Of a DNA stretch of 64,000 bases, positions 45,523 through 54,624 are shown one piece after another. The stretch is taken from the NCBI RefSeq assembly GCF_042219855.1, contig NZ_JBHJHP010000010.1, positions 1-64,000 of the forward strand, read 5' to 3'. The DNA is from JBHJHP01 sp042219855. GTDB lineage: Bacteria > Bacteroidota > Bacteroidia > Bacteroidales > UBA5342. The translations under genes and the position numbers were made by a program. The notes beneath the pieces were generated by a model, which saw only the letters and a list, made by a program, of their open reading frames with translations, ran no database searches and was not told the DNA's origin. Each line of letters begins with the position of its first letter. Position 1 is the first letter of the stretch.

Positions 45523-46508
45523 GATTTTTTCTGATCTGTATTACGGGTTTATGTTGGCTTGCAACAGCTGCTGGCCAGAATAAACTGGTGGAACGCAAGC
45601 AACACCTTACCCTTATGGGAACGGCTTTTGAAGTATGTGCACTACATCAGAACCCTGAAGTTGCAGATGAAGCAATAAGAAGTGCTATTCTAGAAATCTC
45701 GCGCATTGAGGAGTTAATCTCTTCTTACAGAATCAATTCTCAAACATCGCAGGTGAACAGAATGGCGGGTGTTGAGCCTGTCAGGGTCGATCCGGAATTG
45801 TATGGACTGATAGAACGTTCCCTTAAGTTATCCCGACTTACAGATGGTGCTTTCGATATCTCCTATGCAGTAACAGATAACCTTTGGGATTTTAAATCCG
45901 GACATGGCAAGGTTCCGGACCGTGCACGTGCAGATTCACTTAAAGCGCTGATCGATTATCATAATATCATCCTGAATCCTCAGGACACAAGCATTTATCT
46001 TAAGAAAAAGGGTATGCGTATTGGTTTTGGTGCCATTGGGAAAGGATATGCGGCAAACCGTGCAAAAAAAATTATGCAATCCTTTGGAATTGATAACGGA
46101 TATGTGGACGCAAGCGGTGATATCCTGTTTTGGGGCTCCAATAACGGAAAGTCATGGAAAGTGGGTCTTGCTTCACCGGAAAACAGGACAGAAGCGCTCG
46201 GATGGCTTGAGGTTAATGATATGGCTGTAGTGACATCAGGTGACTATGTGTACCATATAAAAACAGATACAGCCAACCTGTCGCATATTATTGATCCTAA
46301 ATCAGGATGGCCGGTGGAGAAAATGAAAAGTGTAACCATCATCTGTCCCGATGCAGAACTGGCAGACGGCCTGGCTACTTCAGTTTCCGTACTTGGTCCG
46401 GAAACAGGCCTGATGTTGATCAACAAACTCAGGGGCGTGGAGTGTATACTGATTACCGGTGATAACAAAATGCTCACTTCAGATCATGCGTATATTCACA
46501 GGGAATAA
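45519..46508 (+). CDS. apbE: FAD:protein FMN transferase ApbE
   Basis: It attaches FMN from FAD to a Thr of an exported target protein. 329 residues with a signal peptide (ending TAAGQ), so active in the periplasm. Family motifs are all visible: LMGTAFEV (~32), DGAFDISY (~107), IGFGAIGKGYAANRA (~168), DASGDI (~197), HIIDPKSGWPVEKM (~255) and the Mg/FAD-site ADGLATSVSVLG (~282). It overlaps the thioredoxin gene by 4 bases. Likely substrates are the DUF2271 proteins on each side that carry TGAT. Confidence 0.95.
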   Translation: MRFFLICITGLCWLATAAGQNKLVERKQHLTLMGTAFEVCALHQNPEVADEAIRSAILEISRIEELISSYRINSQTSQVNRMAGVEPVRVDPELYGLIERSLKLSRLTDGAFDISYAVTDNLWDFKSGHGKVPDRARADSLKALIDYHNIILNPQDTSIYLKKKGMRIGFGAIGKGYAANRAKKIMQSFGIDNGYVDASGDILFWGSNNGKSWKVGLASPENRTEALGWLEVNDMAVVTSGDYVYHIKTDTANLSHIIDPKSGWPVEKMKSVTIICPDAELADGLATSVSVLGPETGLMLINKLRGVECILITGDNKMLTSDHAYIHRE

Positions 46509-46622
46509 TTCAAATTAATACAGTTATATGTCAATATTTTTTACTCAGAAGTAATACAAAGTTCAGATCAAAAATTGCAGGTGTTTGAGAACGTATTCAG
46601 TTTAACGGTAAAAATAGTACAT

Positions 46623-47219
46623 ATGAACAGAATTAATTTTTTAATCGGAAGTGCACTAATGCTATTGTTATTATTTGGTTTCAGTGCATGTGAAAAGCCA
46701 ACATCCAATTCGTATCAATCTTCAAATGTGAACCTCAAAGGAGATCATATGACATTCACATTTACAACATCGAACCTTTCAGGACGCTATGCACCACGTT
46801 ATGTTATGGCTGTATGGGTGGAAGATTCCATCGGAGAATTTGTCACATCGCTCGCAGTTTATGCACAGGCACGAAAACAGTACCTGGTAAAATGGTATGG
46901 AGCATCCAGAGGTATTACTGCTGATGCCATAACCGGTGCCACTGTTATGGGCAGTCAGACATATAAGCTGGCATGGGATTTAAAAGATTACAATGGTAAG
47001 CGGGTCCCGGAAGGTACATATAAAATTTTAATGGAGGAGACCAGTAATGATGCTGCCGGACCGGAAACTGCTGTCAGCGTGGAGGTTGGCAACACAAGTT
47101 ATAGTGCAAGCCCGAAGGGTAGTTCACATTTTAAGCAGTTATCTGTAGATTTTATTGTGGCCGATACCAGCGCTGTTACGACACAAGCTATAGGATCAGA
47201 AAGTAATATATTAAATTAA
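46623..47219 (+). CDS. DUF2271 lipoprotein 3 with TGAT flavinylation-like motif
   Basis: 198 residues from ATG 46623. The lipobox is GFSAC (Cys ~22). The DUF2271 domain (PRYVMAVWVEDSIGEFVTSL, KLAWDLKDYNGKRVPEG) contains DAITGATVMG with TGAT at residues 104-107. Unlike the two upstream paralogues it has no T9SS sorting domain and ends soon after the domain, so it is membrane-anchored rather than surface-exported. It starts 114 bp after apbE and may have its own promoter. Confidence 0.87.
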   Translation: MNRINFLIGSALMLLLLFGFSACEKPTSNSYQSSNVNLKGDHMTFTFTTSNLSGRYAPRYVMAVWVEDSIGEFVTSLAVYAQARKQYLVKWYGASRGITADAITGATVMGSQTYKLAWDLKDYNGKRVPEGTYKILMEETSNDAAGPETAVSVEVGNTSYSASPKGSSHFKQLSVDFIVADTSAVTTQAIGSESNILN

Positions 47220-47289
47220 GGGCAGGATAATTTCGTTTGGTATATAGCTGAATAGCAAAAATTTATAAAACAAAAGTTAATAGAAAAAG

Positions 47290-47313
47290 AGGGATGAAAA
47301 TACATTCATCCCT
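47290..47313. terminator. Bidirectional terminator between DUF2271-3 and the TM2 gene
   Basis: Arms AGGGATGA (47290-47297) and TCATCCCT (47306-47313) pair perfectly with an 8-nt loop. A run of A upstream gives a T tract on the minus strand (CTTTTTCTA), and TTTAGTCTT follows on the plus strand. It lies between convergent genes. Confidence 0.75.
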
Positions 47314-47324
47314 TTAGTCTTATG

Positions 47325-47570
47325 TTAGTTTTTAATGTATCGGCCCTCTTTATCCTTAAAGCTGCCTACAGCTATTATAATCAGGTCTACAAGTGTCCAG
47401 ATTCCAAGTCCGCCAATGGTAATTAACATTAGTATGCCGGTTCCTATTTTGCCGGCATAAAATCTGTGCACCCCAAAACTTCCCAGAAAGAGGCACAGCA
47501 AAAGCATTGCAACAAAATTTCTGTCACTGGTTTGTTCAACATAAGTCGTTTGATTTTCCATTTTTACCAC
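47325..47570 (-). CDS. TM2-domain membrane protein
   Basis: An 81-residue inner-membrane protein. The TM2 domain covers almost everything: FVAMLLLCLFLGSFGVHRFY as the first helix, AGKIGTGILMLITIGGLGIW as the second, and the DLIIIAVGSFKDKEGR ending. The Asp-Leu-Ile motif and the GxHRFY loop are family hallmarks. Function is not established. It is a single gene between a shared terminator and a 163-bp gap. Confidence 0.92.
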   Translation of the reverse strand: MVKMENQTTYVEQTSDRNFVAMLLLCLFLGSFGVHRFYAGKIGTGILMLITIGGLGIWTLVDLIIIAVGSFKDKEGRYIKN

Positions 47571-47733
47571 GTTTAAAATTAATATCAGGTTAATATGTGC
47601 AAGATAACAAAAATATTTATCTGTAAATTTTTACTTTTCAGCGTTTAACGTTCGTTTTAATCCAATGACACATGTATTAAATACAAAAACAGATCATACA
47701 TATCTGCAATAGGTTCTTTGTTGAGGGTGTGAT

Positions 47734-48687
47734 TCAGTTAACCTTATCAATTTCACCCTTCCCGTTAAGGAAATTGAGAATGTTTTTTGAAACACATTTC
47801 CCAATTTCAATGCGGGTGTCAATGGTTCCGGTACCCACATGCGGAACCATAATAACATTTTCCAGATTCAGCAGGTCTGCATGTATATCCGGTTCATTTT
47901 CAAATACATCCAGTCCGGCTCCGGCAATTCTGCCCGTTTTTAAGGCCTCTGCCAAAGCAACCTCATCAATTAAAGGCCCTCTGGCAGTATTTACAATATA
48001 GACCGTTGGTTTCATTTTTTCAAAAGCAGCTTTATTCAAAATATGATGTGTTTCCCTGGTGTAAGGGGCATTCAGTGAAATGTAATCTGCATCAGTCAAC
48101 AGGGTGTTTTGATCCACATATTTTGCATGGTACTGTTTTTCGATGAGCGGATCCAGTTTGTGCCGGTTATAGTAAATTATGTTCATCCCGTTGGCAAGTG
48201 CACGGCGTGCAAGAGACTGACCGATATTCCCCATGCCAATAATACCCAGAGTTTTGTTTTGAAGTGAATCGCCAAGATTCTCCATAATACCCCATTTAAG
48301 GCCGTTTTCGATTCTGATCTTCCTGTCCAGTTCTGTAATCTTTCTCGATAGTGCGAGCATCAGGGTCATAGCCAGTTCTGCTGTTGGTTCAATCACAGGG
48401 TCGGGTGTGTTAGTAACGGTAATGCCATGTTTTGTGGCATATTCCACATCAATTGTGTTGAATCCTACACCATAGTTGGCAATGAGCTTAAGATGTGCAG
48501 CGGCATCTATATGTTCAGCTGTAAAGGGCTGGGTAAAGACGGAAACGACGACATCAGCATCAGTTAAACGATCCAGCAACTCCTCGCCGGAAAATAGGGT
48601 CTCCTTTGGAAAAAATAATTCATGACCGGCATCTGTTAATGCTTTAAATCCCTCTCTGGGCAGATCGTATACAACCAGTATTTTCAT
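47734..48687 (-). CDS. D-2-hydroxyacid dehydrogenase, NAD-dependent
   Basis: A 317-residue enzyme of the D-isomer-specific 2-hydroxyacid dehydrogenase family, reducing a 2-oxoacid such as glyoxylate, hydroxypyruvate or pyruvate. The Rossmann motif is GIIGMGNIGQSLARRA (~150), the catalytic Arg is in NTARGPLID (~230), Glu in FENEPDIH (~262) and His in MVPHVGTGT (~284). Phosphoglycerate dehydrogenase would need a C-terminal regulatory domain, which is absent. It is 78 bp from the dnaG stop. Confidence 0.92.
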   Translation of the reverse strand: MKILVVYDLPREGFKALTDAGHELFFPKETLFSGEELLDRLTDADVVVSVFTQPFTAEHIDAAAHLKLIANYGVGFNTIDVEYATKHGITVTNTPDPVIEPTAELAMTLMLALSRKITELDRKIRIENGLKWGIMENLGDSLQNKTLGIIGMGNIGQSLARRALANGMNIIYYNRHKLDPLIEKQYHAKYVDQNTLLTDADYISLNAPYTRETHHILNKAAFEKMKPTVYIVNTARGPLIDEVALAEALKTGRIAGAGLDVFENEPDIHADLLNLENVIMVPHVGTGTIDTRIEIGKCVSKNILNFLNGKGEIDKVN

Positions 48688-48765
48688 AATTTTATTTTAG
48701 AACCAGGAAGCAGGAACCAGGATTATTGATGGTATTAATTGCTCATCTCTAATAGTCTTATATCT

Positions 48766-50712
48766 CTAAATAACTATTCTTCCTCCCAATATGCTGCCAA
48801 GTTGCTTTTTTACTTCATTCAGATTTTGAATTTCTGTCATGGTCTGCATCAGTATTTCGCTGTCTTTCTCTGTTTTCAGAAGTTCCAGCTTTTCATTCAG
48901 CAGGGTCTGCACTACTTTCAGCTTAAAGTCATAAACCACCCTGGGCACCAGTTCAGACAGGCGTTCCTCTGTAGTTTCAATGCTTGCTGATTTAGTATAT
49001 ATTTTGCTCAGAATGTGTTTTTCTGTAGAGAGGTCAACCGCAAGCTGTGCAATTTCCTGATCCACGTGATTGGTAAAAAAACGCTGGGCATCGAAGGACT
49101 CATTTTCAGTGTTTTCCCGGTATAAATCAAAAATTCTTTGGTATAACGGTACGCTGAGCCTGAGTTCGTCATCAATTATGGAGTTCAGGATGAAATCACT
49201 TACCTTGATATCCACATGTTCAGCTATCGCTCCCTTTTCGTCCTGTACTTCAAGGTTAATAGTCAGGTTACCGTAGCGAACAAGGTATTTAATCAGCTCA
49301 TACTCTTCATAATTTATTTCGGCTCTGAGCTGGTTATTCGTGACCGATGCCTGAGGCTGAGGTATATATGCATCCTGTTGCTGAAAGTTATTTCTCTTGT
49401 ATTGCTCGTCACGTCGCTGACGGTTTATCTTGTTGATTTCAGTGTATAGTACCTCCTCTCGCACATCCAGCAGGTTGCTGCATTCCTTAATATAAACTGA
49501 ACGGATAATGCCATCCGGAATTATGGCTATCGATCTGACAATATCACCAATTAACTGCGCTTTTTTTACCGGGTCTCCCTTGGCACTCTCAAGCAGCAGC
49601 TTGGTTTTAAAATGAATAAAATCCGTTTCATTCTGGTTAATATAGCTGATCAATTCTGATGAGCTGTGTGATTTGGCAAATGAATCCGGGTCTTCACCAT
49701 CGGGCAACAGCAATACTTTAACATTGATGTTCTGTTCCAGGATGAGATCAATCCCACGGATTGAGGCGTTGATTCCGGCCTGATCGCCATCATAAATTAC
49801 AGTAATATTATTGGTAAACCGGCTGATTAGCCGGATTTGATCAGGCGTGAGTGCAGTGCCTGAGGAGGCGACCACATTTTCAATGCCTGACTGGTGAAAA
49901 GACAGCACGTCGGTATAACCCTCAACCAGGTAACAACGATCCTGTTTAACAATCTCCTTTTTTGCATGAAAAATGCCATAGAGAACCCGGCTTTTGTGGT
50001 AAACTTCCGATTCCGGAGAATTGAGATATTTTGCTGTTTTTGCATCCGTCTTCAAAATACGACCACCAAACCCCAGCACTTTACCGGAAAGGCCATGGAT
50101 GGGGAAAATTACACGTCCTCTGAAACGGTCGCTCTGGTAATTGTCGCCCTTAACCGTCAATCCTGTTTTAACCAGGTAGTCCAGTTTATAGCCATTTGAT
50201 AGGGCTTCCTGTGTTAATGCATCCTTTTTTTCGGGTGAATAGCCAAGCTGAAACTTTTCCATAACGGTTTCTGTGAAACCACGCTCCAGAAAATAGCTCA
50301 GGCCAACAGCTCTTCCTTCATCTTTTTTCAGCTGATCCGAAAAATATCTGGCAGCAAATTCATTGACTACCATCATACTTTCGCGATCGTTCTGATGTTG
50401 TCTTTCCTCCGTTGTAAGCTCCTTTTCCTGGATCTCGATATTATATTTCTTTGCCAGGATCCGAAGGGCTTCCACATAGGATATCTGTTCAACTTCCATC
50501 AGAAAATTTACTGAATTTCCACCCTTGCCGCATCCAAAACATTTGCATATTCCCTTGGATGGTGAAACCGTAAACGAAGGAGTTTTTTCATCATGAAAGG
50601 GACAGAGGCCAATAAAGTTTACGCCGCGCTTTTTCAATGTCACATATTCTGACACGACCTCTTCTATCCGGGCCGCATCATGAATTTTTTCTATGGTAAA
50701 CTGATCAATCAT
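48766..50712 (-). CDS. dnaG: DNA primase DnaG
   Basis: It makes RNA primers for replication. About 648 residues from ATG 50712 (MIDQFTIEKIHDAARI), the usual primase N terminus. Zinc-binding domain with CPFHDEKTPSFTVSPSKG and CFGCGKGG (~40-70); catalytic core (~75-330) with the RNA polymerase domain including GFGGRIL, the TOPRIM Glu in VEGYTDVLSFHQSG (~265) and acidic YDGDQAGINAS (~307); C-terminal DnaB-interaction region with YELIKYLVRYGN (~475). Its start lies 8 bp inside the mpl stop region. The rpsU-dnaG-rpoD arrangement of enterics is absent, as is usual for Bacteroidota. Confidence 0.96.
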   Translation of the reverse strand: MIDQFTIEKIHDAARIEEVVSEYVTLKKRGVNFIGLCPFHDEKTPSFTVSPSKGICKCFGCGKGGNSVNFLMEVEQISYVEALRILAKKYNIEIQEKELTTEERQHQNDRESMMVVNEFAARYFSDQLKKDEGRAVGLSYFLERGFTETVMEKFQLGYSPEKKDALTQEALSNGYKLDYLVKTGLTVKGDNYQSDRFRGRVIFPIHGLSGKVLGFGGRILKTDAKTAKYLNSPESEVYHKSRVLYGIFHAKKEIVKQDRCYLVEGYTDVLSFHQSGIENVVASSGTALTPDQIRLISRFTNNITVIYDGDQAGINASIRGIDLILEQNINVKVLLLPDGEDPDSFAKSHSSSELISYINQNETDFIHFKTKLLLESAKGDPVKKAQLIGDIVRSIAIIPDGIIRSVYIKECSNLLDVREEVLYTEINKINRQRRDEQYKRNNFQQQDAYIPQPQASVTNNQLRAEINYEEYELIKYLVRYGNLTINLEVQDEKGAIAEHVDIKVSDFILNSIIDDELRLSVPLYQRIFDLYRENTENESFDAQRFFTNHVDQEIAQLAVDLSTEKHILSKIYTKSASIETTEERLSELVPRVVYDFKLKVVQTLLNEKLELLKTEKDSEILMQTMTEIQNLNEVKKQLGSILGGRIVI

Positions 50713-52072
50713 ATTTTTTTGCCAAATCCTTTGCAAAGGTAGCTAAATCAACGCCATCAAAATTGCCTGAGCTCATTAATAACAGGACACAATTATTCAG
50801 ATCTCTCGTTTTTAGCTGGTTAATAAGTTGAACCGAATCGTCATAAACCGTTACATTTTTCCCGTCGAACCCGTTTGCCACATCCTGTTTGCTAATGGGC
50901 GCTAGTTTTTTGTGTTCAACAACGAGCGGGTTAAAATAAACCTTTGCTTCATCCGCTTTTTCCATTGAGCCGGCATACTGTGGTAAAAAATCTTTTTTCA
51001 GACTGCTGAATGTATGCAGTTCCATGCAGGCTATAACGGTTTTGTCGGGATGTTTAAGTTTAACTGCTTCAACAGTTGCCTTCAGTTTGGATGGTGAATG
51101 CGCAAAGTCAAGGTAAACAATCAGCTTATCATTCTCAGCCAGTTTCTGGAGCCGTTTGCTGGCACCCATAAAAGATGGAATGGCGGTAAAGAAATCCTCA
51201 TCTGTTACTCCAAGTGCATTACATACTTTTCGTGCGCCTTCAATATTCTGCAGATTATGTTCACCAAATACATTCAGAGGAACAGATCCGGATTCTGTCT
51301 CCAGGATCATGACTTCGTTGTCTATCCTGTAAGGAGGCGTATCATAGGGTGTTTTGCGGATGTCACTTCTGGATTTTCCTGCAATAAATTCCAGAATTTC
51401 ATCACCACGGAAGTAAATCAGTTCACCTTTTATCTCGATTAACTGAACAAAGGTCTGAAATTGCATCACATACTCGTCGAATGTGGGAAATACATTAATA
51501 TGATCCCAGGCCACACCTGAAAGAAGAGCGATATGCGGATTATACAAATGAAATTTTGGACGCATATCAATAGGTGAGGAAAGGTATTCGTCACCTTCGA
51601 ACACCGCTATTTCAGCCTCGTGGCTCAGACGTACCATCGTATCGAAACCCTCCAGCAGTGCACCGACCATATAATCAAAATTTATATTATGATAATGTAG
51701 TACATGCATTACCATAGATGTAATGGTGGTTTTACCATGGCTGCCTCCTATAACCACGCGCTTTTTATCCCGGGTCTGTTCATAGAGATATTCCGGGTAA
51801 GAATAAACCCTGATGCCTCTTCTCAGCGCTTCCAGCAGCTCAGGGTTATCTTTACGGGCATGCATGCCAAGTATGATGGCATCCAGTTCCGGTGTTATCT
51901 TTTCAGGAAACCAACCCCATGCTTCAGGAAGTAAACCTGCAGCTTTTAACCGGGACCTGGAAGGTTCGAAAATTTCATCGTCCGATCCGGTAACCTCATA
52001 TCCTTTGTGATGAAGCGCCAGAGCAAGATTGTGCATGGCACTTCCACCTATAGCAATAAAATGAATCTTCAT
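50705..52072 (-). CDS. mpl: UDP-MurNAc:L-Ala-gamma-D-Glu-meso-DAP ligase (Mpl)
   Basis: It recycles murein tripeptide by ligating it to UDP-MurNAc. About 455 residues from ATG 52072 (MKIHFIAIGGSAMHNLALAL, the common start). Mur-ligase P-loop GGSHGKTTITSM (~110), VFEGDEYLSSPID (~157), DHINVFPTFDEY (~190), FGEHNLQNIEGARKV (~272) and YLDFAHSPSKLKATVEA (~320). MurC-like fold with the Mpl-specific SDDEIFEPSRS near the N terminus. It overlaps dnaG by 8 bp and implies a meso-DAP peptidoglycan with recycling. Confidence 0.94.
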   Translation of the reverse strand: MKIHFIAIGGSAMHNLALALHHKGYEVTGSDDEIFEPSRSRLKAAGLLPEAWGWFPEKITPELDAIILGMHARKDNPELLEALRRGIRVYSYPEYLYEQTRDKKRVVIGGSHGKTTITSMVMHVLHYHNINFDYMVGALLEGFDTMVRLSHEAEIAVFEGDEYLSSPIDMRPKFHLYNPHIALLSGVAWDHINVFPTFDEYVMQFQTFVQLIEIKGELIYFRGDEILEFIAGKSRSDIRKTPYDTPPYRIDNEVMILETESGSVPLNVFGEHNLQNIEGARKVCNALGVTDEDFFTAIPSFMGASKRLQKLAENDKLIVYLDFAHSPSKLKATVEAVKLKHPDKTVIACMELHTFSSLKKDFLPQYAGSMEKADEAKVYFNPLVVEHKKLAPISKQDVANGFDGKNVTVYDDSVQLINQLKTRDLNNCVLLLMSSGNFDGVDLATFAKDLAKKYD

Positions 52073-52212
52073 ATTTGGTCTCAATTGTATAACCGTAGTA
52101 CCGCTAAAAATAGAAAAAAATGAACTGCTTAACGTTATTTTCAGTGTTTAGATATGAATAGTTTTCAACGGATATATGTTTTATATTTATTGCCGGTTTA
52201 AAAAAAGCAAAT

Positions 52213-52644
52213 ATGAAAACGCTACTGACAATTTTACCGGCAATTTTCATTTTGGTATCCTGTTGTCCGGATAAAAAGAGTACAAAGGACGAGATTCTTA
52301 AAGTGGAAAAAGAGTTTGAGTTAAAGATTGCCGAATCAGGTATGGCAGAAGCATTTTACACTTTTGCGGATGAAAATGCTGTGATTAAAAGAGTTAACGA
52401 TACGCTGATTACCGGCAAAGAAAATATAAAATCCTACTATACAGATAGAGCCATTGATCCCTTAAGTCTTACATGGACTCCGGAATTTGTGGATGTCTCT
52501 GATGATGGTACATTAGCGTATACATATGGAAAATATATATGGAAAGACCTTTCAGAGACAAATGATACCCTTGAATTTACAGGTGTTTTTCATACCGTTT
52601 GGAAAAAGCAAAAGGATGGAAGCTGGAAATATGTTTGGGATTAG
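52213..52644 (+). CDS. SnoaL-like (DUF4440/NTF2-fold) lipoprotein
   Basis: A 143-residue protein with a lipobox FILVSC (Cys ~17). The mature part fits the NTF2-like fold: EKEFELKIAESGMAEAFYTF, FADENAVIKRVNDTLITGKE, VSDDGTLAYTYGKYIW and FHTVWKKQKDGSWKYVWD, which is the usual closing strand of DUF4440 proteins. No catalytic residues were identified. A ligand-binding or small-molecule enzyme role is possible but unproven. Confidence 0.82.
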   Translation: MKTLLTILPAIFILVSCCPDKKSTKDEILKVEKEFELKIAESGMAEAFYTFADENAVIKRVNDTLITGKENIKSYYTDRAIDPLSLTWTPEFVDVSDDGTLAYTYGKYIWKDLSETNDTLEFTGVFHTVWKKQKDGSWKYVWD

Positions 52645-52656
52645 ACTTATAATCCT

Positions 52657-52664
52657 TAAATTTG
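52657..52664 (+). promoter_or_regulatory. TAnnTTTG promoter box of the tocopherol-cyclase-like gene
   Basis: TAAATTTG, 39 bp upstream of ATG 52704. It coincides with a TTG that could extend the reading frame and so rules that start out. Confidence 0.6.
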
Positions 52665-52703
52665 AGAACAGACCTCACCACCGGTAAAACAAAACTGTCT
52701 TTC

Positions 52704-53672
52704 ATGTTCAGTAAAATCAACGCATTATTTCATCCGGAACGTTACCAGGGCATAGGTAAAACAAAACGGTATTTTGAAGGCTGGTATTACAAACTGGTTT
52801 CCGCTGATGAGCGTAAAGCGCTGGCTGTAATTCCGGGAGTTGCCATGGATGAAAACGGAGAAAAACACGGATTTATACAGATACTTGATGGCAGGGCTTT
52901 TACTTCGGAATACTACCGGTTTGGTTTTAATACATTCCGCTACGCCACCGACAAATTTGAAATCCATTTAGGTAACAGCAGATTTTCAGGGAAAGAATTA
53001 ATTCTGGATGAACAGGATATCAAGGGAAAAGTTACATTAATCAATCCGGTTAGCTGGCCTTCATCTGTCCTTTCGCCCGGCATAATGGGGCCATATACCT
53101 TTGTCCCTTTTATGGAGTGTTACCACGGTATCCTGAGTATGGATCATACCTTGAAAGGAACACTGACATATAAAGGTGAGAAATTTGATTTTACGGGTGG
53201 GAAGGGATATACAGAAAAAGATTGGGGGCATACATTTCCTTCCGCATACTTCTGGATGCAGACGAACCATTTTTCAAAACCCGGAATTTCCTTTAAAGCC
53301 TCCGTGGCAAAAATTCCATGGCTTAGCAGCTCGTTCACAGGTTTTATAGCCGGTGTGTGGTACAACAAAAGGTTATACCGGTTTACTACATACAATGGAA
53401 CAAAGCTGTTAAAATCTGATGCCGATCAAAAAAGTGTTCAACTTATCTTAAGGAACAAAAGTTTTATTCTTACGGTGGCAGCACACCGTCACAACGAAAC
53501 AGAACTTGCTTCACCGGTTTCCGGTTTGATGGATGGCCGGATAAAGGAGAGTATGACCGCTGAGATCGATGTCAGGCTTACTGATAAGAAAGGAAATGTT
53601 ATCTTTGAGGATCGTGGCAGGAACGCCGGACTTGAAGTTGCCGGAAATATATCGGAGATCATGATCCCATAA
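52704..53672 (+). CDS. Tocopherol cyclase-like protein
   Basis: About 322 residues from ATG 52704. The sequence matches the tocopherol-cyclase-like family (lipocalin-type two-domain beta barrel): KRYFEGWYYKLVSAD (~20), HGFIQILDG (~55), SPGIMGPYTFVPFMECYHG (~125) and the signature GKGYTEKDWGHTFPSAYFWM (~170). In plants the family closes the chromanol ring; bacterial members have no confirmed substrate that I know of. No signal peptide is present, so it is cytosolic. It has its own promoter. Confidence 0.87.
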   Translation: MFSKINALFHPERYQGIGKTKRYFEGWYYKLVSADERKALAVIPGVAMDENGEKHGFIQILDGRAFTSEYYRFGFNTFRYATDKFEIHLGNSRFSGKELILDEQDIKGKVTLINPVSWPSSVLSPGIMGPYTFVPFMECYHGILSMDHTLKGTLTYKGEKFDFTGGKGYTEKDWGHTFPSAYFWMQTNHFSKPGISFKASVAKIPWLSSSFTGFIAGVWYNKRLYRFTTYNGTKLLKSDADQKSVQLILRNKSFILTVAAHRHNETELASPVSGLMDGRIKESMTAEIDVRLTDKKGNVIFEDRGRNAGLEVAGNISEIMIP

Positions 53673-53782
53673 CAGAAATTTAGGCGGCTTTAAACGATGG
53701 GCTTCAGTGAAAAAACCGGAGGAATTTAATAAATCTTTGATTTTTAAGGGGTTTAGATAAAATCATTAAGAAAACAGCAAAA

Positions 53783-54577
53783 ATGAATTTAGCAGTACTG
53801 ATCGATGGGGATAATATCCCTTCAGCATACATTAAAGAGATGATGGAAGAAATTGCCAAATACGGCAATCCCACCATTAAGCGTATTTATGGAGACTGGA
53901 CCAAACCTAATCTGTCAAAATGGAAAAATATTCTGCTTGAGAATGCCATAACGCCCATCCAGCAGTATGGCTATACATCCGGCAAAAATGCCACGGATTC
54001 GGCTATGATTATCGATGCCATGGATATTCTCTATTCAGAAAAGGTCAATGGATTCTGCCTGGTTTCAAGCGACAGTGATTTTACACGACTGGCAACACGT
54101 TTGAAAGAGGCAGGTCTGCTGGTTATTGGTATTGGCGAGAAAAAAACACCCAATCCGTTTATTGTTGCATGTGACAAGTTTATTTATATCGAAATTCTGA
54201 AACACCAGTCCAAAGAAAATGGCACAGAAAACGATAAGGATTCCCATAAAGATTCTGTGGATAAAATTACAGCCAGAGAAATAAAACTGATTGCCACAAC
54301 CATATCGGATCTTTCAGATGATGATGGATGGGCTTTCCTGGGCGATGTGGGAAGTTTGCTGCAAAAAAAACAGCCAAATTTTGATTCCAGAAATTACGGC
54401 TTTCAAAAACTGACGCCACTGATTAAATCAATCGGGGAATTTGAACTGGAACAGAGAGATAATCCCAAAAGCAAACATAAACTGATTTATGTAAAGAATA
54501 AGGAAAAAAAGAAAGCACCGGTAAAACGAAATACCCGAAGAAAGACAACACAAGGAAAAACGAACCCTAAAAGTTAG
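53783..54577 (+). CDS. NYN-domain putative RNase with OST-HTH/LOTUS domain
   Basis: 264 residues. The N-terminal NYN (PIN-like) domain covers about 1-140 with the acidic triad-type motifs LIDGDNIPSAY (~7), KNATDSAMIIDAMDIL (~69) and VSSDSDFTRLATRLKE (~94). An acidic linker is followed by an OST-HTH domain (about 165-240: IKLIATTISDLSDDDGWAFL, NYGFQKLTPLIKSI) that binds RNA in other proteins, and a Lys-rich tail (KKKAPVKRNTRRKTTQGKTN). The layout matches LabA/DUF88 proteins. A role in RNA degradation is likely; targets are unknown. Confidence 0.92.
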   Translation: MNLAVLIDGDNIPSAYIKEMMEEIAKYGNPTIKRIYGDWTKPNLSKWKNILLENAITPIQQYGYTSGKNATDSAMIIDAMDILYSEKVNGFCLVSSDSDFTRLATRLKEAGLLVIGIGEKKTPNPFIVACDKFIYIEILKHQSKENGTENDKDSHKDSVDKITAREIKLIATTISDLSDDDGWAFLGDVGSLLQKKQPNFDSRNYGFQKLTPLIKSIGEFELEQRDNPKSKHKLIYVKNKEKKKAPVKRNTRRKTTQGKTNPKS

Positions 54578-54624
54578 GGGAGTTAATACAGATTTTATTG
54601 TGATCCGGTTGTAAATGAATCCAT

